Source of the DNA: Hyphodiscus hymeniophilus
Lineage: Eukaryota > Ascomycota > Leotiomycetes > Helotiales > Hyphodiscaceae
Direction of reading: 5' to 3'
Assembly: GCA_016508695.1 (NCBI GenBank)
Contig: VNKQ01000014.1
Coordinates: 124,001 to 188,000 of the forward strand
DNA: 64,000 nucleotides
The notes under the pieces are model-generated. The model did not search any database. It was given only the letters and a program-made list of their open reading frames with translations, and was not told the origin of the DNA. Positions 35,801-46,725 of the stretch are shown here, in pieces. Made by a program: the position numbers and the translations under genes. How positions within the stretch are numbered: the first letter of the stretch is position 1; each line of letters opens with the position of its first letter.

Positions 35801-37237
35801 CCGGACCCGAATTTTGGTCGCCTGAATCCAACTCCTACCCCAGACGTTCCTTCAGGTCCCCGTGGCACTCCTCGTGGCAACCGGATGTCGAATGCTCCTC
35901 CACCAGCAGCCGGTCCACCTCGTCGGGATGGTAGGTTGCCCGCAGATACATCTCGTGCGACATCTCCGGAGAAGCAGGTTCCTACTGGCCCTTCGTCCAC
36001 CCGTCACCCGAGACGCTCTGCATCAGGTCAATTTGATCAGCACTCTATTGCGGCCGGGAGCGCACCTAGTACACCCATCAGTTCGTCGCTGGCAACTGCA
36101 ATCCACCCTGATCGGTTGAAGCATCTCGGTCCGCAGGTAGCGCAGCCGCCTTCCCCTACCATTCATCCAGACAGATTGAAGGCGATTGGGGAGACTGCGC
36201 CACCTTCTTTCGCCCAGGCGCAGAGTAACACCTCCTCTAGACCACCGTTTCCATCAGTATTGACAGGAGGTCCACCTTCTGGACCTAAAGGCTCCCAGTC
36301 CAGCCCCGTTTCTTCCGGACCTAATGGACTAACAGCACCAACTGGTCCAGCATCTGCTGTCGAACGAGCTCCTCGCGGTAGACGACAAATTGCGGGAATC
36401 AACACTATGCTGCAGCAAGGTGCTCAGCAAAACGGCTCTGATCGCATGAACATTCGAGGTCGTAATAGCAGAATGAGCGCCGGCATGCAGCCAGAGACGC
36501 CGAATTCTGCCCCTAGCACGCCCATCATTCCACCACCTCCACCTGGACCCCCACCTGGACGACTGGAACTTTCGAGGGACCTAATCATTCCCGAGCGCGC
36601 TGATCTAATCACCGGAGGAGTTCCCGGCTCAAGCGATGAACGCGAGCGAGATCGCAATAGCGGAAGACGTGAGCGCTCTGGGCGTCACAGTCGCAGAGGC
36701 TCCGAAGGCCCTCCCACTTCTTCAGAGCGAACACGAGATCTTAAGCGCACTGCTCCTGATGATGATAGATCTCGAGATGCTAAGCGTGTAGATCGTGGTC
36801 CTCTCGATGATGAACGCTCTGCCAGAGGCGAGCATCGGGATCGCAGAGGTGCTGAACGAGATTCTGAGCGTGAAAGACATCCAACAAGGGAACCCAGAGA
36901 GTCGGCTAGAGATCCAGGCAGAGATATGGTGGCGGGAAGAGAGAACGGTCGAGATAGGGAGCGTGAGAGAGATCGGGAACGAGACCCTACACGTCGTGAG
37001 GGCAGAGATCGAGAACCTGGGCGTGATGCGCATGACGTTGGATATACAGGCTTCAATGAGCGGGGACTCGAACGAGGCGGTGATAGAAGCAGCGGTGGAC
37101 GAAGAAGCGATATGAGAAGTGATCTACGTGGCGAGGAGAGACGTGAGAATCGTGGACCTCGAGATGAGGCCGGCAGAAAACGCCGCAGTGATGGAGATGG
37201 CATGGAGAGAGGTCATGACAAGCGACCTAGGAGATAA
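29844..37237 (+). CDS. THO2: THO complex subunit 2
   Basis: This is the scaffold of the nuclear THO/TREX complex, which couples transcription to mRNA export. Exons 29844-34445, 34495-34607 and 34657-37237 close to 2431 residues. Residues 1-110 are Arg/Pro/Ser-rich. An alpha-helical body follows, with the THOC2 N-terminal region (about 115-700) and conserved blocks such as DVFTLCGTLLNYSGVNIGRD (near 706) and TNITLMARSLAKTAYASPGI (near 830). The Tho2 C-terminal domain spans about 1185-1480 and includes EFYVTFWASQLSDLSVPSDS. Two small introns separate this from a 900-residue disordered tail. The tail is Pro/Ser-rich first, with repeated NPERA/IHPDRLK-type motifs, then very Arg/Glu/Asp-rich (DRERERDRERD). 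The tail is long compared with yeast Tho2 (about 1600 residues in all), as is common in filamentous fungi. Confidence 0.95.
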
Positions 37238-37951
37238 GATATGTCGATGGACGTGCATCTAAATAATTGCTGGTAGCATTGTGTAGGATGTGGGGATGAT
37301 TCAGATGATTCTTTTTGCAGCATTGAAGGTGTTTACAATCCGATGCCATGCATTTCTTGGCGAGTTACGGAGTCACATATGGAAAGCCTTTCTCGCCTCT
37401 CTTATATTTCCGAGACGAGTGGATGTATTTAATACAGCTTGACAAGAACATGCACATCGTTCTGCCAGATCCGATTTTTATTTTTGACACGGTGACTTGG
37501 ACTTGAGTTGATCCCAATGCGGCACCCCGAACGACTCCTAACGACATTTTACCATGTTTCGTATTCGTCTCAATGTCGAACTCGTTCCCAGCGCTGATCC
37601 ACTAAGGGAGAAAGACTCATTGAGGTGAATTTTAATTGTTAGCAGACACAGAGATATGTGACAAACCCCAGGTTTTCTTCATCGGAAACCTTTGGTATCT
37701 CGGCACAGCGCGGACTATGAGGCTGTTACCTCATACTCCTTTTTATAAATCATTCAAGCCCATTTATCTCTGGGTATTGCCAAACTCTATTATTTAATTT
37801 AGTCTGATTTGCCAGGCCGGTGCTGCTTCTTGGCACTAGTCACGAGCGGTTATCCCATGGTGTGTCGACACTATGAACGAACAATTTAACATCTCGTTAA
37901 TGATTAGCAGGGTTACATTAATATAGGCAACTTTAGTGACAGAATCACTCA
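37238..37951. other. Intergenic, no gene seen
   Basis: This is AT-rich sequence after THO2. Nothing is recognised before the transporter remnant begins at about 37952. Confidence 0.4.
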
Positions 37952-38650
37952 GGCTATGACACTGGAGTTATGGGCAGTGTTCTTGCTCCCACAAGTTTCA
38001 AAAGAAGACTTCGGCCTACCTACAGGCAGCTCAGGATTCGCCAGCTCGAAGAATGCCAAGATCTCATCTAATGTGGTCTCTCCTGACAGTTGGTTGCTTC
38101 CTCGGTGCTATTGCAGGTATGTCATTAGCTTCAACCATCCCAATCCTGAATGATAAAATGACCTTTTCTCAGCCGCCTTTCTACTGAGCGTTATGGCCGA
38201 TGATACATTCTAATGGGTTTTGCTCTCGTTTTTCTTGTGGACGTAGCAGTGCAAACCTCTGCGGCACCATCACAATGGGTAAATCTACGCCGGAAGAGTG
38301 ATCGCAGGCCTCGGCGTAGGAGGGATGTTAACGATCACTCCCATGTTCGTAGCAGAATCTTGTCCACCAGCAGTCCGAGGTCGCATTACTGGACTCTTCC
38401 AAGAGTTCCTAGTCATCGGCTCGCCTTTTGCATACTGGCTCGACTACGTCGTCTCCCTCCACATCAAGCCTTCGACCCAGCAGTCGCGTATCCCCCGTCG
38501 GTTTGCAATTGATCTTTGGAGGCTCTACATTTATCGATCTTTGGTTTTTGAAAGAATCTCCTAGATGGCTTATGAAACAAGGTCATTAAGAAGAAGTCGC
38601 TGCTGCTCTGGCCTTCGGTTGGAGGATGTGGGCGCCAATCCGGAAGTCAA
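37952..38650 (+). pseudogene. Broken MFS sugar/quinate transporter
   Basis: Fragments of an HXT/quinate-permease-like transporter follow one another in order but in changing frames. GYDTGVMGSVLAPTSFK (37952 on) shifts to EDFGLPTGSSG and AKISSNVV, which shifts to LTVGCFLGAIA. An intron-like GTATGT...CTCAG stretch comes next, then a region expected to read TERYGR but interrupted by a TAA. Then come MGFALVFLVDVAVQT, IAGLGVGGMLTITPMFVAES, CPPAVRGRITGLFQEF and FAYWLDYVVSLHI. Another shift leads to FIDLWFLKESPRWLMKQGH, followed by an in-frame TAA. At least four lesions are present. The second half of the transporter (helices 7-12) is missing. The locus is dead and truncated. Confidence 0.85.
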
Positions 38651-40091
38651 GGTCGGATGAATAATGATGTCTTGTATGCTTGATGATGGATATGTTTAAG
38701 AAGTCACCTTCACAAAGCTCCGAGGAACACAGAGGGGTTGTAGACCATAGACCGTTGCCCAATACTACGACAGTCTTTCAAATGTATGGACAGCCTGTGG
38801 AATTCCAAATGAGAAAAGGGAGGGGGGAGTTGGGTAATGAGGGGTAATTCGGCCGCTCTGTAAGTTTAGATATGTTAAGATTCTAGTACTACTCAATACT
38901 CTTACGACTCTACTAATGTTTATACGACTCTAGTAATGATGTATGTCAGAACTTTTTAAAAACTTATAATATTCCGTGAAGCTGGACTTCCCTATCAACC
39001 TCTAAATTGAGGTCGTCGTTGAGTAGAATCACTTCGTTCGAGCTCTTGTAATTACTCTTACTGATTTCGCCCTTGACGGTAATCTCTTGCCTCTCTTTGT
39101 GTTTACTAGTTGAGCCGAGAGCCTTCGACGACCGAGGGTTCTACAGATCTAGTATAGTCCGAGTATAAAGTAATGCTTAGTTGATTGTATAGCGCAAGAG
39201 CAATTGATACGAGTATTACATAAGTCGAGTAGAGTTGGTTTGTAACGGCTGCATAATACGATAAGAGCGGTAAGCTTAGTGGGAATGCTGATATTTGGCT
39301 CTATCCCAATGATCCCTTATTGATTGGATGGGTACCACGACATAGCATGCCACCTAATTCGCGAAGCCTCCTTGACGGGATGAATTGAAGATGCGAGTAC
39401 CCGATATCCCTTTCCTGGATCAGTTATTGCCCTACAATTATGTACAAGCAGAGAACGGGAGTTTCGAGCAAGCAACAAGCATTCCTTACCTCCTTCGCGT
39501 GTAGGTTGTTGAAGCAGATCTGAGATCACCGTGGTCATCACCCCTAATCTCTATCCTCACTCCCGAGATCTCCAATGGCGGTGAAATGTCTCTTCCTTCT
39601 CATGCAGTACTTGTTATACATCTCAAGTAAATCATAGAAACGAAGATCCTCACAATATAAGGAGCTTTTTATCGTGGACCACTGTTTCGTATATCAAATA
39701 TGATACATAGGAAATATTAGTCAGTTGTGACTTATCTTGAAGGATCGCCTTCAGGTCAGGATCGTGGATACAAGTCTCCGTTCTGCCATCCCGAGTACCC
39801 GACACACCTATCACAGCTCAAAGCCAGACTGGTAGTAAGTCCGACCAATGCGGACCTTAGTAGATAATAACGGGGCCATCAGGACAATGGAGCATTACGA
39901 TTGGGTATGGAGAGAATGTTCAGCCAGACGAAATTGGAGCCCACGTGAATCCGTGAGACTTTCTATATCCGATGTGGATGACATGGAAAAGATAAAGAAG
40001 TCGCCCCTTCCGCTGGAGTGAGCGTCCAGGCTATATTATAATTGATCAGTAGTCGCCCCCTGAGAGGTGTTTGGATCCTCTGTCGTGGACT
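38651..40091. other. AT-rich intergenic tract with a possible retroelement scrap
   Basis: Much of this tract is TA-rich, with short direct repeats (two copies of TACGACTCTA(C/G)TAATG at 38903 and 38923). The reverse strand has an open stretch at about 38950-39140 that reads Lys/Ser-rich protein without a known domain. The last 100 bases are the leader of the PhyH gene. Confidence 0.4.
39331..39520 (+). mobile_element. Possible Copia-type retrotransposon relic
   Basis: One + frame reads YHDIACHLIREASLTG, then a stop, then IEDASTRYP. This resembles the C-terminal RNase H block of Ty1/Copia polyproteins (the HIDIxYHFIRE signature followed by an acidic strand). No LTR or other pol domain was found nearby. 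The match is short, so the call is tentative. Confidence 0.3.
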
Positions 40092-41146
40092 ATGGCTGCC
40101 GATGCTCCTGCCACGCTGGATTTCCAAAGCCTTGCCAATATTCGCCTCTCGGACGAGGAGAGAATATCACAGTCTATCACCAACGAAAACGCAGCTCGGG
40201 CGATTTCAGCATTACACAAAGATGGAATTGTATGCCTATCAAACGCAGTAGATCCAACACACATCCAAGCTCTCCATGACAGACTAGAACCCGAGGTTGA
40301 AGAGCTACGGAGGAGGCATGACACGTATTGGAATAATGTAAGTTGATCTAGTTCTCACGATGCCAACTATTTCAGACCCAAACCCTAATGCTCACTTAGA
40401 ACTCAGATGATGGAAGTCCCACCGGAAACATGGCTCAAGGTCCACCTCTTGACCCTGATCTCATGTTCGACGACATCTGGGCTAATGGTTCAGCTCTTGC
40501 CGTCATCGCCAGTGCCCTTGGACCTAACCCCCGTGTCAACTTCGTTGGTGGGAACACTCTACTGGGTGACGAGAAAGGAGCAGTACGTCAGAACGTACAC
40601 CCAGATCTCACTTTCAACCACGGCATGATTCCATTCGCGTACTGCGCCAATATCTACATATCGGACACCAACATTGAGAACGGATCGACGGAGCTCTGGC
40701 TGGGATCACATAGAGACTGTAGTTATGCGGACCAACAACCCAAGGTACAGATACCAGGACGGCCAGCGTCGAGGTTTGCAATCAAGGAGAATCTACTGGA
40801 AGCAAGACGACGATTTGCGCCTCCGATACAACCTGAAATTCCGAAGGGCTCGGTGGTCATTAGAGATTTGAGGCTATGGCATGCTGGGATTCCTAGCCAG
40901 TCGCCGAAGCCGCGGATCATGTTAGCTTTTGTTCATACGGCATGGTGGTATGAGTGTCCGACCCAAGTGTTGTTTCCGGAGTCCGCGAGGGCATTGGTGG
41001 AGAAGTGGGCGAGACAGAAACATCCCGCGGTCTATAATTCCCTCTTTGTACCTGACGGCATTGAGCACCCACCCTTCACGCCGAACTTTGATAGCGGTAA
41101 TATTGCGTTCCGGAAATTATTGCCTCATGTGTCGGAGGATGGTTGA
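40092..41146 (+). CDS. Phytanoyl-CoA dioxygenase (PhyH) family oxygenase
   Basis: This is a non-haem Fe(II)/2-oxoglutarate dioxygenase. Exons 40092-40337 and 40400-41146 give 330 residues. The iron triad is visible: His149 and Asp151 in QNVHPDLTF, and the distal His243 in LRLWHAGIP. Arg254 (SPKPR) is suited to bind 2-oxoglutarate. ENGSTELWLGSHRD is a further family block. Members act on many substrates, including secondary-metabolite intermediates, and the substrate here is unknown. The N-terminal motif ISALHKDGIVCLSNAVD is typical of the family start. It converges on the Zn2Cys6 gene, with 198 bases between the two stop codons, and a maltose-type transporter lies beyond. Confidence 0.88.
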
Positions 41147-41344
41147 TGTTGAGTTAGATTTCATGGTACCAGGCTGGAAATTTTCGTGGTACAGCCTCTC
41201 CTGGCCTGAACAGCATGACATTGGGCAGCATTCTCTGGTTATGATCAGCGTCTAGTATCGTCCCCTCGTAGTCAATATTCAAGACTTACCTGAGACTCGT
41301 CGATGTCTTCTGAGGTTTCCGGCTTTCGACCTCCGTAGCTTTAC

Positions 41345-43602
41345 CTAGTGATGTTGGGCGAAGGGGTTTGGAAGCTGAAGAGGTATCCTCAACTCAGCCA
41401 TCATATTGGCGATTCTCCGAACGCAAACCCCGATCGACGGGTTCTTCTCCCAGGTCTTCAAAGCCAGATATCCCTTGATGATAGCGCTCTCCATTCCTTC
41501 GACCTGAATATCCCGAAGTTCCTCTACTCTGTAGGTGACAAGTAACCCGAGGACCAGACAGTATAGACTGATCCGAGACTTAGCAATAGCATCAAACATA
41601 ACAAAAAGCGACATACCCATAGAAGTTTGCGAAGAGCATTATCTGACGAAACATCATCATCCGCTCCACAGCATGGATGTACATCACAATAGAGTCCATG
41701 CAATCCTTCGCGTGCTGGGTGATATATGCTCTCCTCTCCTCGTCCATCGGTTCATTTGTGATCAACCGTACCACAAAAGACCATTTCGCAATCATCAATA
41801 TGCAATAATACTGTCCTTTGAGAAACGCTTTGTGTGGATCAAGAACTGGATCGGACCCAAGAGGGAACTTAAGACCAGGTGCGAGGTTATCGTACCAATC
41901 TTTGAGCTGCTCTTCATGAACCACAGCCACGACAGGGCGATGGGTATTTTGACCAGCTGACGAGGGTTAGATATTAACAACCTCAACTCCCAAAGGCAAG
42001 AGCACTCACTTACTTTGGTAGCTGATTGTTTTCAGCAGTTCTGCGAAGAGCTTGCGCATCGAAATTTCGGAGATGAAGTAGAAAGAACCTGATTCACTTG
42101 GATCAGTGAAAGGAAGTGGTACATGATCGGCCAATTCGAGCAAGCCCTCTGTCTTGAAACTAATAAGATTGAGGAGTTCTCTATGGTTTTGTCAGCACAA
42201 TATTCAAGTCTTGTTTAACGAATCATAGACTCAATCAGCAACACCTACGCTTCGATAATGTAGCAGCACCAGTACGCTCGTCTTAAAGATTGAACAAAAT
42301 GAGGGTTGTTGGCCATCTTTTTTTCCATCTGCAGAAGTATCATGACGGCGTTTGAAGCCTCGCTGATTGCGTACCACGCCTGCAATGGTCTGAGACAGAT
42401 ACAGAGATAGATGCTGACAGCTAAGTTAGTATGTTTGAGGCGATGCTGTATTGGCTTACATACGACGACAAAATCCGGCATTGTATAATTTCTATCTCAT
42501 GACTCCGTTTCCGATTGTATATTTCGAGACTTCTCAAACCTCTATAGAAGTACTCCATACCACCAAGTCGCTCCACCAGATCTTCGGTGTCGTTCGGGCG
42601 GCCGATGAGTGCACCGACTGCTAAGACAAACAGAGTAAGAGTACTTGAAGGGTTGAGTGGATCATAGTTGTTAAAGGCTGCATCTTCGAGATGGCGAACG
42701 CATTGATCTGCTTGAAAAAGTGGGAGCCAAGGCAGTATATTTGTTGCAAAGGATTGTTGTAGAAGCCAACAAGTTCTCGGAGACAAATCGAGCTCGGCAG
42801 TTGGTATATAAGAATAGAATAAGTCGCCCTGCTCGATTTCACGTTGGATGTAATCCTCCTTGTCATCGTACACGAGGAAATTGAGTGGTGGTAGGCAGCG
42901 ACAGTTCTTCAGTTCCGGCAAATGGATTTCATGCGTTTTAGGAATATCGTATGAAGGTGGCACTTCATACTTTCCAATATGATCTCGGAGGGCAGGTAGA
43001 ACCTGTAAGCTTGCGGAACCAGTAAAGCTTTCTCCACTAGGAGACAATGGTGACTTGATAAACCTCGACGATAATATGCCAGGAGCATGTTCACTCTGTA
43101 CAGATTGTCCACTCATAGAATCATCTTCAGGAGTGATCGGCCCCTGTACTCTTCGTTGTTCACGAGCTCGAGGAGACCGAGATACCCGAGATCTAGGTTC
43201 TGGAGTGATCTTTCGGTAGATGCATTCGATCTTCAAATTGGTACAAAAGGTGCATGATGGCCTTGACAGCAAGGTTAGTAGGTGTGCCGTGGAATGCGAC
43301 AGCTTCAGTACCTCTTAGCATCACACTTTGTCTTCCGGAAGCGACCTGTTGTAGCATCAGCGAGTGATCATCATTCACAAGTCGGTCGACAGGATTGCCC
43401 GACTGGTTGACCCTAGAAATGGATCAAGTCGTACATGTTTGACACTATAATCATTGGTAGAAAGTTAGCAGTCGGTCTTTTCTCGTCACCCCACGCCATC
43501 GGGAAGGATCCACTGGGCTTCAAAACTCACGGCCAACGAGACTCTTCGACGAGGATATGTGCTTGGCTGAAACGACGACTTCGTCGATGGCGGCGACTCC
43601 AT
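41345..43602 (-). CDS. Zn2Cys6 transcription factor with a 10-base micro-exon
   Basis: I reconstruct eight exons on the minus strand: 43602-43531, 43444-43435, 43345-43312, 43261-42464, 42413-42249, 42180-42014, 41956-41617 and 41528-41345. The total is 1770 bases, or 589 residues, in frame throughout with GT-AG introns. The zinc cluster is assembled from exons 1-4 as CQTCRFRKTKCDAKRPSCTF followed by C, six residues and C. This is C-x2-C-x6-C-x6-C-x2-C-x6-C, the canonical binuclear cluster. The second exon is only 10 bases and carries the first Cys and the first base of the second. Downstream is a fungal transcription-factor middle homology region (CWLLQQSFATNILPWLPLFQ, YWCCYIIEAELLNLISFKTE, DPHKAFLKGQYYCILMIAKW). 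It should act in the nucleus as a sequence-specific regulator, possibly of the flanking PhyH and transporter genes. Confidence 0.85.
43435..43444 (-). other. 10-base micro-exon of the Zn2Cys6 gene
   Basis: The sequence TGTCAAACAT on the minus strand is flanked by TATAG on the upstream side and GTACGA on the downstream side. The introns are 86 bases (43530-43445) and 89 bases (43434-43346). It supplies Cys-Gln-Thr plus the first base of a Cys codon. Omitting it would remove the first two zinc ligands and break the frame. Confidence 0.75.
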
Positions 43603-44831
43603 TGTGGGAAGTTCGTTAGAGTGAGAGTCAAGAATGAGGCTCAAACTCTATTCTGGAAGAATACATAGGGAGGTCGGGTTCGCGGGTTTCGGGATGGGTG
43701 GGATTGACACTACTTTATGGGGCCGTCCGCGGACAGGGCGGGGTCTGCCTGCGACTGCCTGGACGCCTGAGCCCACAGCAAAGGCCGAAAGCAGCATCAA
43801 GGGATTCAACATCCGCCCAGGATGCATGATGCCAGGCTGGTTATGGATTGATAAGACACCTGGCTGAAGACTGGCCAGTAAGACGTCGCATCAAAAGCCC
43901 AGAGGCCTCGGGGTCGGGTCGTCGAGCAGGGCCACGACTGGCGGATACTGGGATTAGACGCATGCACAATGCACATGCATGCATGAAGAGGAATGCCCGC
44001 TTGGGATCTACGGAGTATGGTGACTGTTGAGGGTGAGTGGCTATGGTGTGGTTCTGGCTGCAAGCGGCATCTCACACACGGCAAAAGCGTCGAAGTTTCA
44101 CCTCACCGTCCTTCATCAAAACAAATCAAAGCTCTTTGATGATTCCAAATTACCCACACCAGGTAAATGATTACGAATCCACGACCGTCTCTGTCTGCGA
44201 TCTCAAGATTGTGCTTCATGACTCAGACTTCGTACGGAAGCTTCAAGCTTACTATGGCTTGTAAATCAAGGGATTAATCACTACGGGAATAGCCTCTCTC
44301 ACAAATGAGCTCTCTCCCAAAGTAGAAAACGCAGATCCGGGACCCGTGAAGAAAAAGCCAATCACATTTGAAACATAGGCGAAGTAAAGAAGGGTCTGAG
44401 ACTTCTTGAGAAGTTGAGAATTGACAGAGATTCGAATTCCTAGCAGTCATCTCCACTTAAGGCTGACTTTGCTAAGTTTGCTTCGAGAATCAAGAAGCGG
44501 ACAGGGACGGGGACCCCTAGTTCCCCGTCTTGTCTCGTCCATTCAAAGGCCTGTATTCAAGGTCCACCATTCGGTTTCTTACGCCTCTCCGCTTCAAGCT
44601 CCCACGAGAGTGGGGAGGAGAGGCGGGATTTGAGACTGGATGCATGCATCGTTCCATAAGACAGGGAAGCTCCCGAGGGACTAGACTGAGTAGACTGGTG
44701 CACTTGCCATCATCCTCGACCTCACTCTGTTGATCTCTCCTTTCTCTCCTCATTCACGACGAGCAGAGCAATACTCGAACTGAGTATCGCTCGCTATCCC
44801 TTCCGTCCTATAATACGCCCGCGGACCGGCA
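43603..44831. promoter_or_regulatory. Divergent upstream region of the Zn2Cys6 and MFS genes
   Basis: 1.2 kb lie between the two starts. Short frames (such as 43634-43867 and 44421-44633) have no domain. ATGCATGCATG-type palindromic repeats occur at about 43968-43987. No defined regulator site is called. Confidence 0.4.
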
Positions 44832-46460
44832 ATGTCCATCATCCACCACGGCTCCAGCATGGACGACAAGCTTCCAGAAAATGCAGCCGATAAAACGACC
44901 CAAGTCCGCAGTCACGCGTTACAAGCTGAAGATGCCGCTGCTGCAGAACATGCTTTGACCATAAGAGACGCAATCAAGCTCTACACGCCCGCAATTTTCT
45001 GGTCACTGCTGTTCGCACTCGGGGTTGTGATCTCGGGGTTTGATCCGCAGATTGTAGGCACTCTCGTCGCGATTCCGCAATTCCAACAGAACTTTGGACA
45101 GTATGACCCCAGTTTTGACGGGTACATCGTAAGAGCCCAATGGCAATCTGCCTTCAACTTGGGTGTCCCTGTAGGCTCTGTGGTTGGAGCTCTGGGGATT
45201 GGCATCCCAATGGAGCGCTGGGGAAGGAGATGGGCAATGGCAGGTTGCTGTATCTTGTCCTGCGTTGCAGTTGCGATCCAATTCTCGACCGACAAAAGCA
45301 AAGTCCAGCTCGTGATCGCAGAGCTTCTGAATGGTTTGGTCATCGGAGCATACCCCGTGCTGGCGCCTGCCTATATCTCAGAAGTCTCACCCGTCGTTCT
45401 ACGAGGTATCTTCACAGCTACCATCAATACCGCCTACGTAACTGGCCAGTTGATCGCCTCCGGTGTCCTCGCTGGAACGCAAAGTCGTCCTGATAAATGG
45501 AGTTACGAGATCCCCTTTGCCTGCCAGTGGATTTTCCCGGTCTTCATCCTCTGTCTTCTGCCCTTCTGTCCAGAGAGTCCATGGTGGCTTGTCCGCAAAG
45601 GAGATAACGAAGGCGCTCTCCACGCCTTGAAGAAGCTCACTCACTCCTCTGTCGACACCAATCAGCTCCTCGTCAGTATCCAACATACAAACAAACTTGA
45701 AGAAGATGCCAAGGAAACAGCAACCTGGGCAGATTGTTTCAAGGGCAGCGATCTTCGCCGTACACTCATTGCCACAATTATTTATTCCATCCAGCCGCTC
45801 TCCGGAAACTACCTCATCACAGGATACTGCGTCTACTTCTTCGAGCTCGCAGGTCTGAACCCCGACAACGCGTTCGATTTCGGAGTCGGCGTTTTGGCGG
45901 TCGGGTTTGTCGGTTCAATCCTCTCGTGGTTCCTGATCGCGCGATTCGGCCGTCGCGATATCTATAACTGGGGTCTCGTCCTCCTCACTATCCTCGTCTT
46001 CCTAGTCGCCATCCTCGATGTCGTCCCACGGTCCCAAAGCGTGATCTGGGCCCAGAGTAGCATGATGTTGGTGTACAACTTCTTCTACGACCTCACGATC
46101 GGCCCGCTGGGCTTCGTCATCCTGTCCGAGATCTCCTCCACCCGTCTTCGTGGGAAGACGACTGCCATCTCCATCTGCGTCAACGAGGTCATATACGTTG
46201 CGTGTGGAGTTGGGATTCCATATGCCATCAACCCCGACCAGGGCAACTTGCGCGGAAAGCTGGCCTTCGTGTTCTTTGGCTTCTCGTTGGCGAGTATCGT
46301 GTACTGCTACTTCTGTCTTCCGGAGACGAAGGGCAGGACGTACGCGGAGTTGGATATCATGTTCCTTGAGAACACGAACACCCGAGATTTCAAGAACTAT
46401 GTCTTCGATACGGACGGGAATCGCAGCACTGAGGGCATTGTGAATAATCACGATGTCTGA
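44832..46460 (+). CDS. MFS sugar transporter, maltose/alpha-glucoside type
   Basis: This intronless frame of 542 residues encodes a sugar porter of the major facilitator superfamily in the plasma membrane, a proton symporter by family knowledge. About twelve helices are visible. Motifs include ALGVVISGFDPQIVGTLVAI in helix 1, GIPMERWGRRWAMAG after helix 2, APAYISEVSPVVLRG after helix 4, PFCPESPWWLVRKGD before the central loop, ARFGRRDIYNWG, and the final CYFCLPETKGRTYAELDIMF. The FDPQ block and the PESPWWLVRKG form resemble MAL/AGT1-type alpha-glucoside permeases rather than hexose carriers. It looks complete and functional. It may be controlled by the neighbouring Zn2Cys6 factor. Confidence 0.95.
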   Translation: MSIIHHGSSMDDKLPENAADKTTQVRSHALQAEDAAAAEHALTIRDAIKLYTPAIFWSLLFALGVVISGFDPQIVGTLVAIPQFQQNFGQYDPSFDGYIVRAQWQSAFNLGVPVGSVVGALGIGIPMERWGRRWAMAGCCILSCVAVAIQFSTDKSKVQLVIAELLNGLVIGAYPVLAPAYISEVSPVVLRGIFTATINTAYVTGQLIASGVLAGTQSRPDKWSYEIPFACQWIFPVFILCLLPFCPESPWWLVRKGDNEGALHALKKLTHSSVDTNQLLVSIQHTNKLEEDAKETATWADCFKGSDLRRTLIATIIYSIQPLSGNYLITGYCVYFFELAGLNPDNAFDFGVGVLAVGFVGSILSWFLIARFGRRDIYNWGLVLLTILVFLVAILDVVPRSQSVIWAQSSMMLVYNFFYDLTIGPLGFVILSEISSTRLRGKTTAISICVNEVIYVACGVGIPYAINPDQGNLRGKLAFVFFGFSLASIVYCYFCLPETKGRTYAELDIMFLENTNTRDFKNYVFDTDGNRSTEGIVNNHDV

Positions 46461-46725
46461 GGCGCCGTCACGAATTATGCTTCACGACCATGTTTTAAAA
46501 TTGGGATTGCGGGAGTTATGAGCGTGATATTTAAGTGCTCTGTAGCATATTATCGAGACTGGCATATGAATGTTTATGCACATTACACCGAGCTGGGAAT
46601 CGAGGAAGATATAGGACGGATTTAATTTATTCCATTTCTTCCATTTCTTCCACTCCTCGTCGCGCAGTCCAGTGAGTAAAATCAGGCTTTTTATTCTGTC
46701 GGACGTTCGCTTTACAGACGATGCT

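Noticed and set aside
36163..37203. Ser/Arg-rich minus frames of up to 172 codons
   Set aside because: They are shadows of the Arg/Glu-rich THO2 tail.
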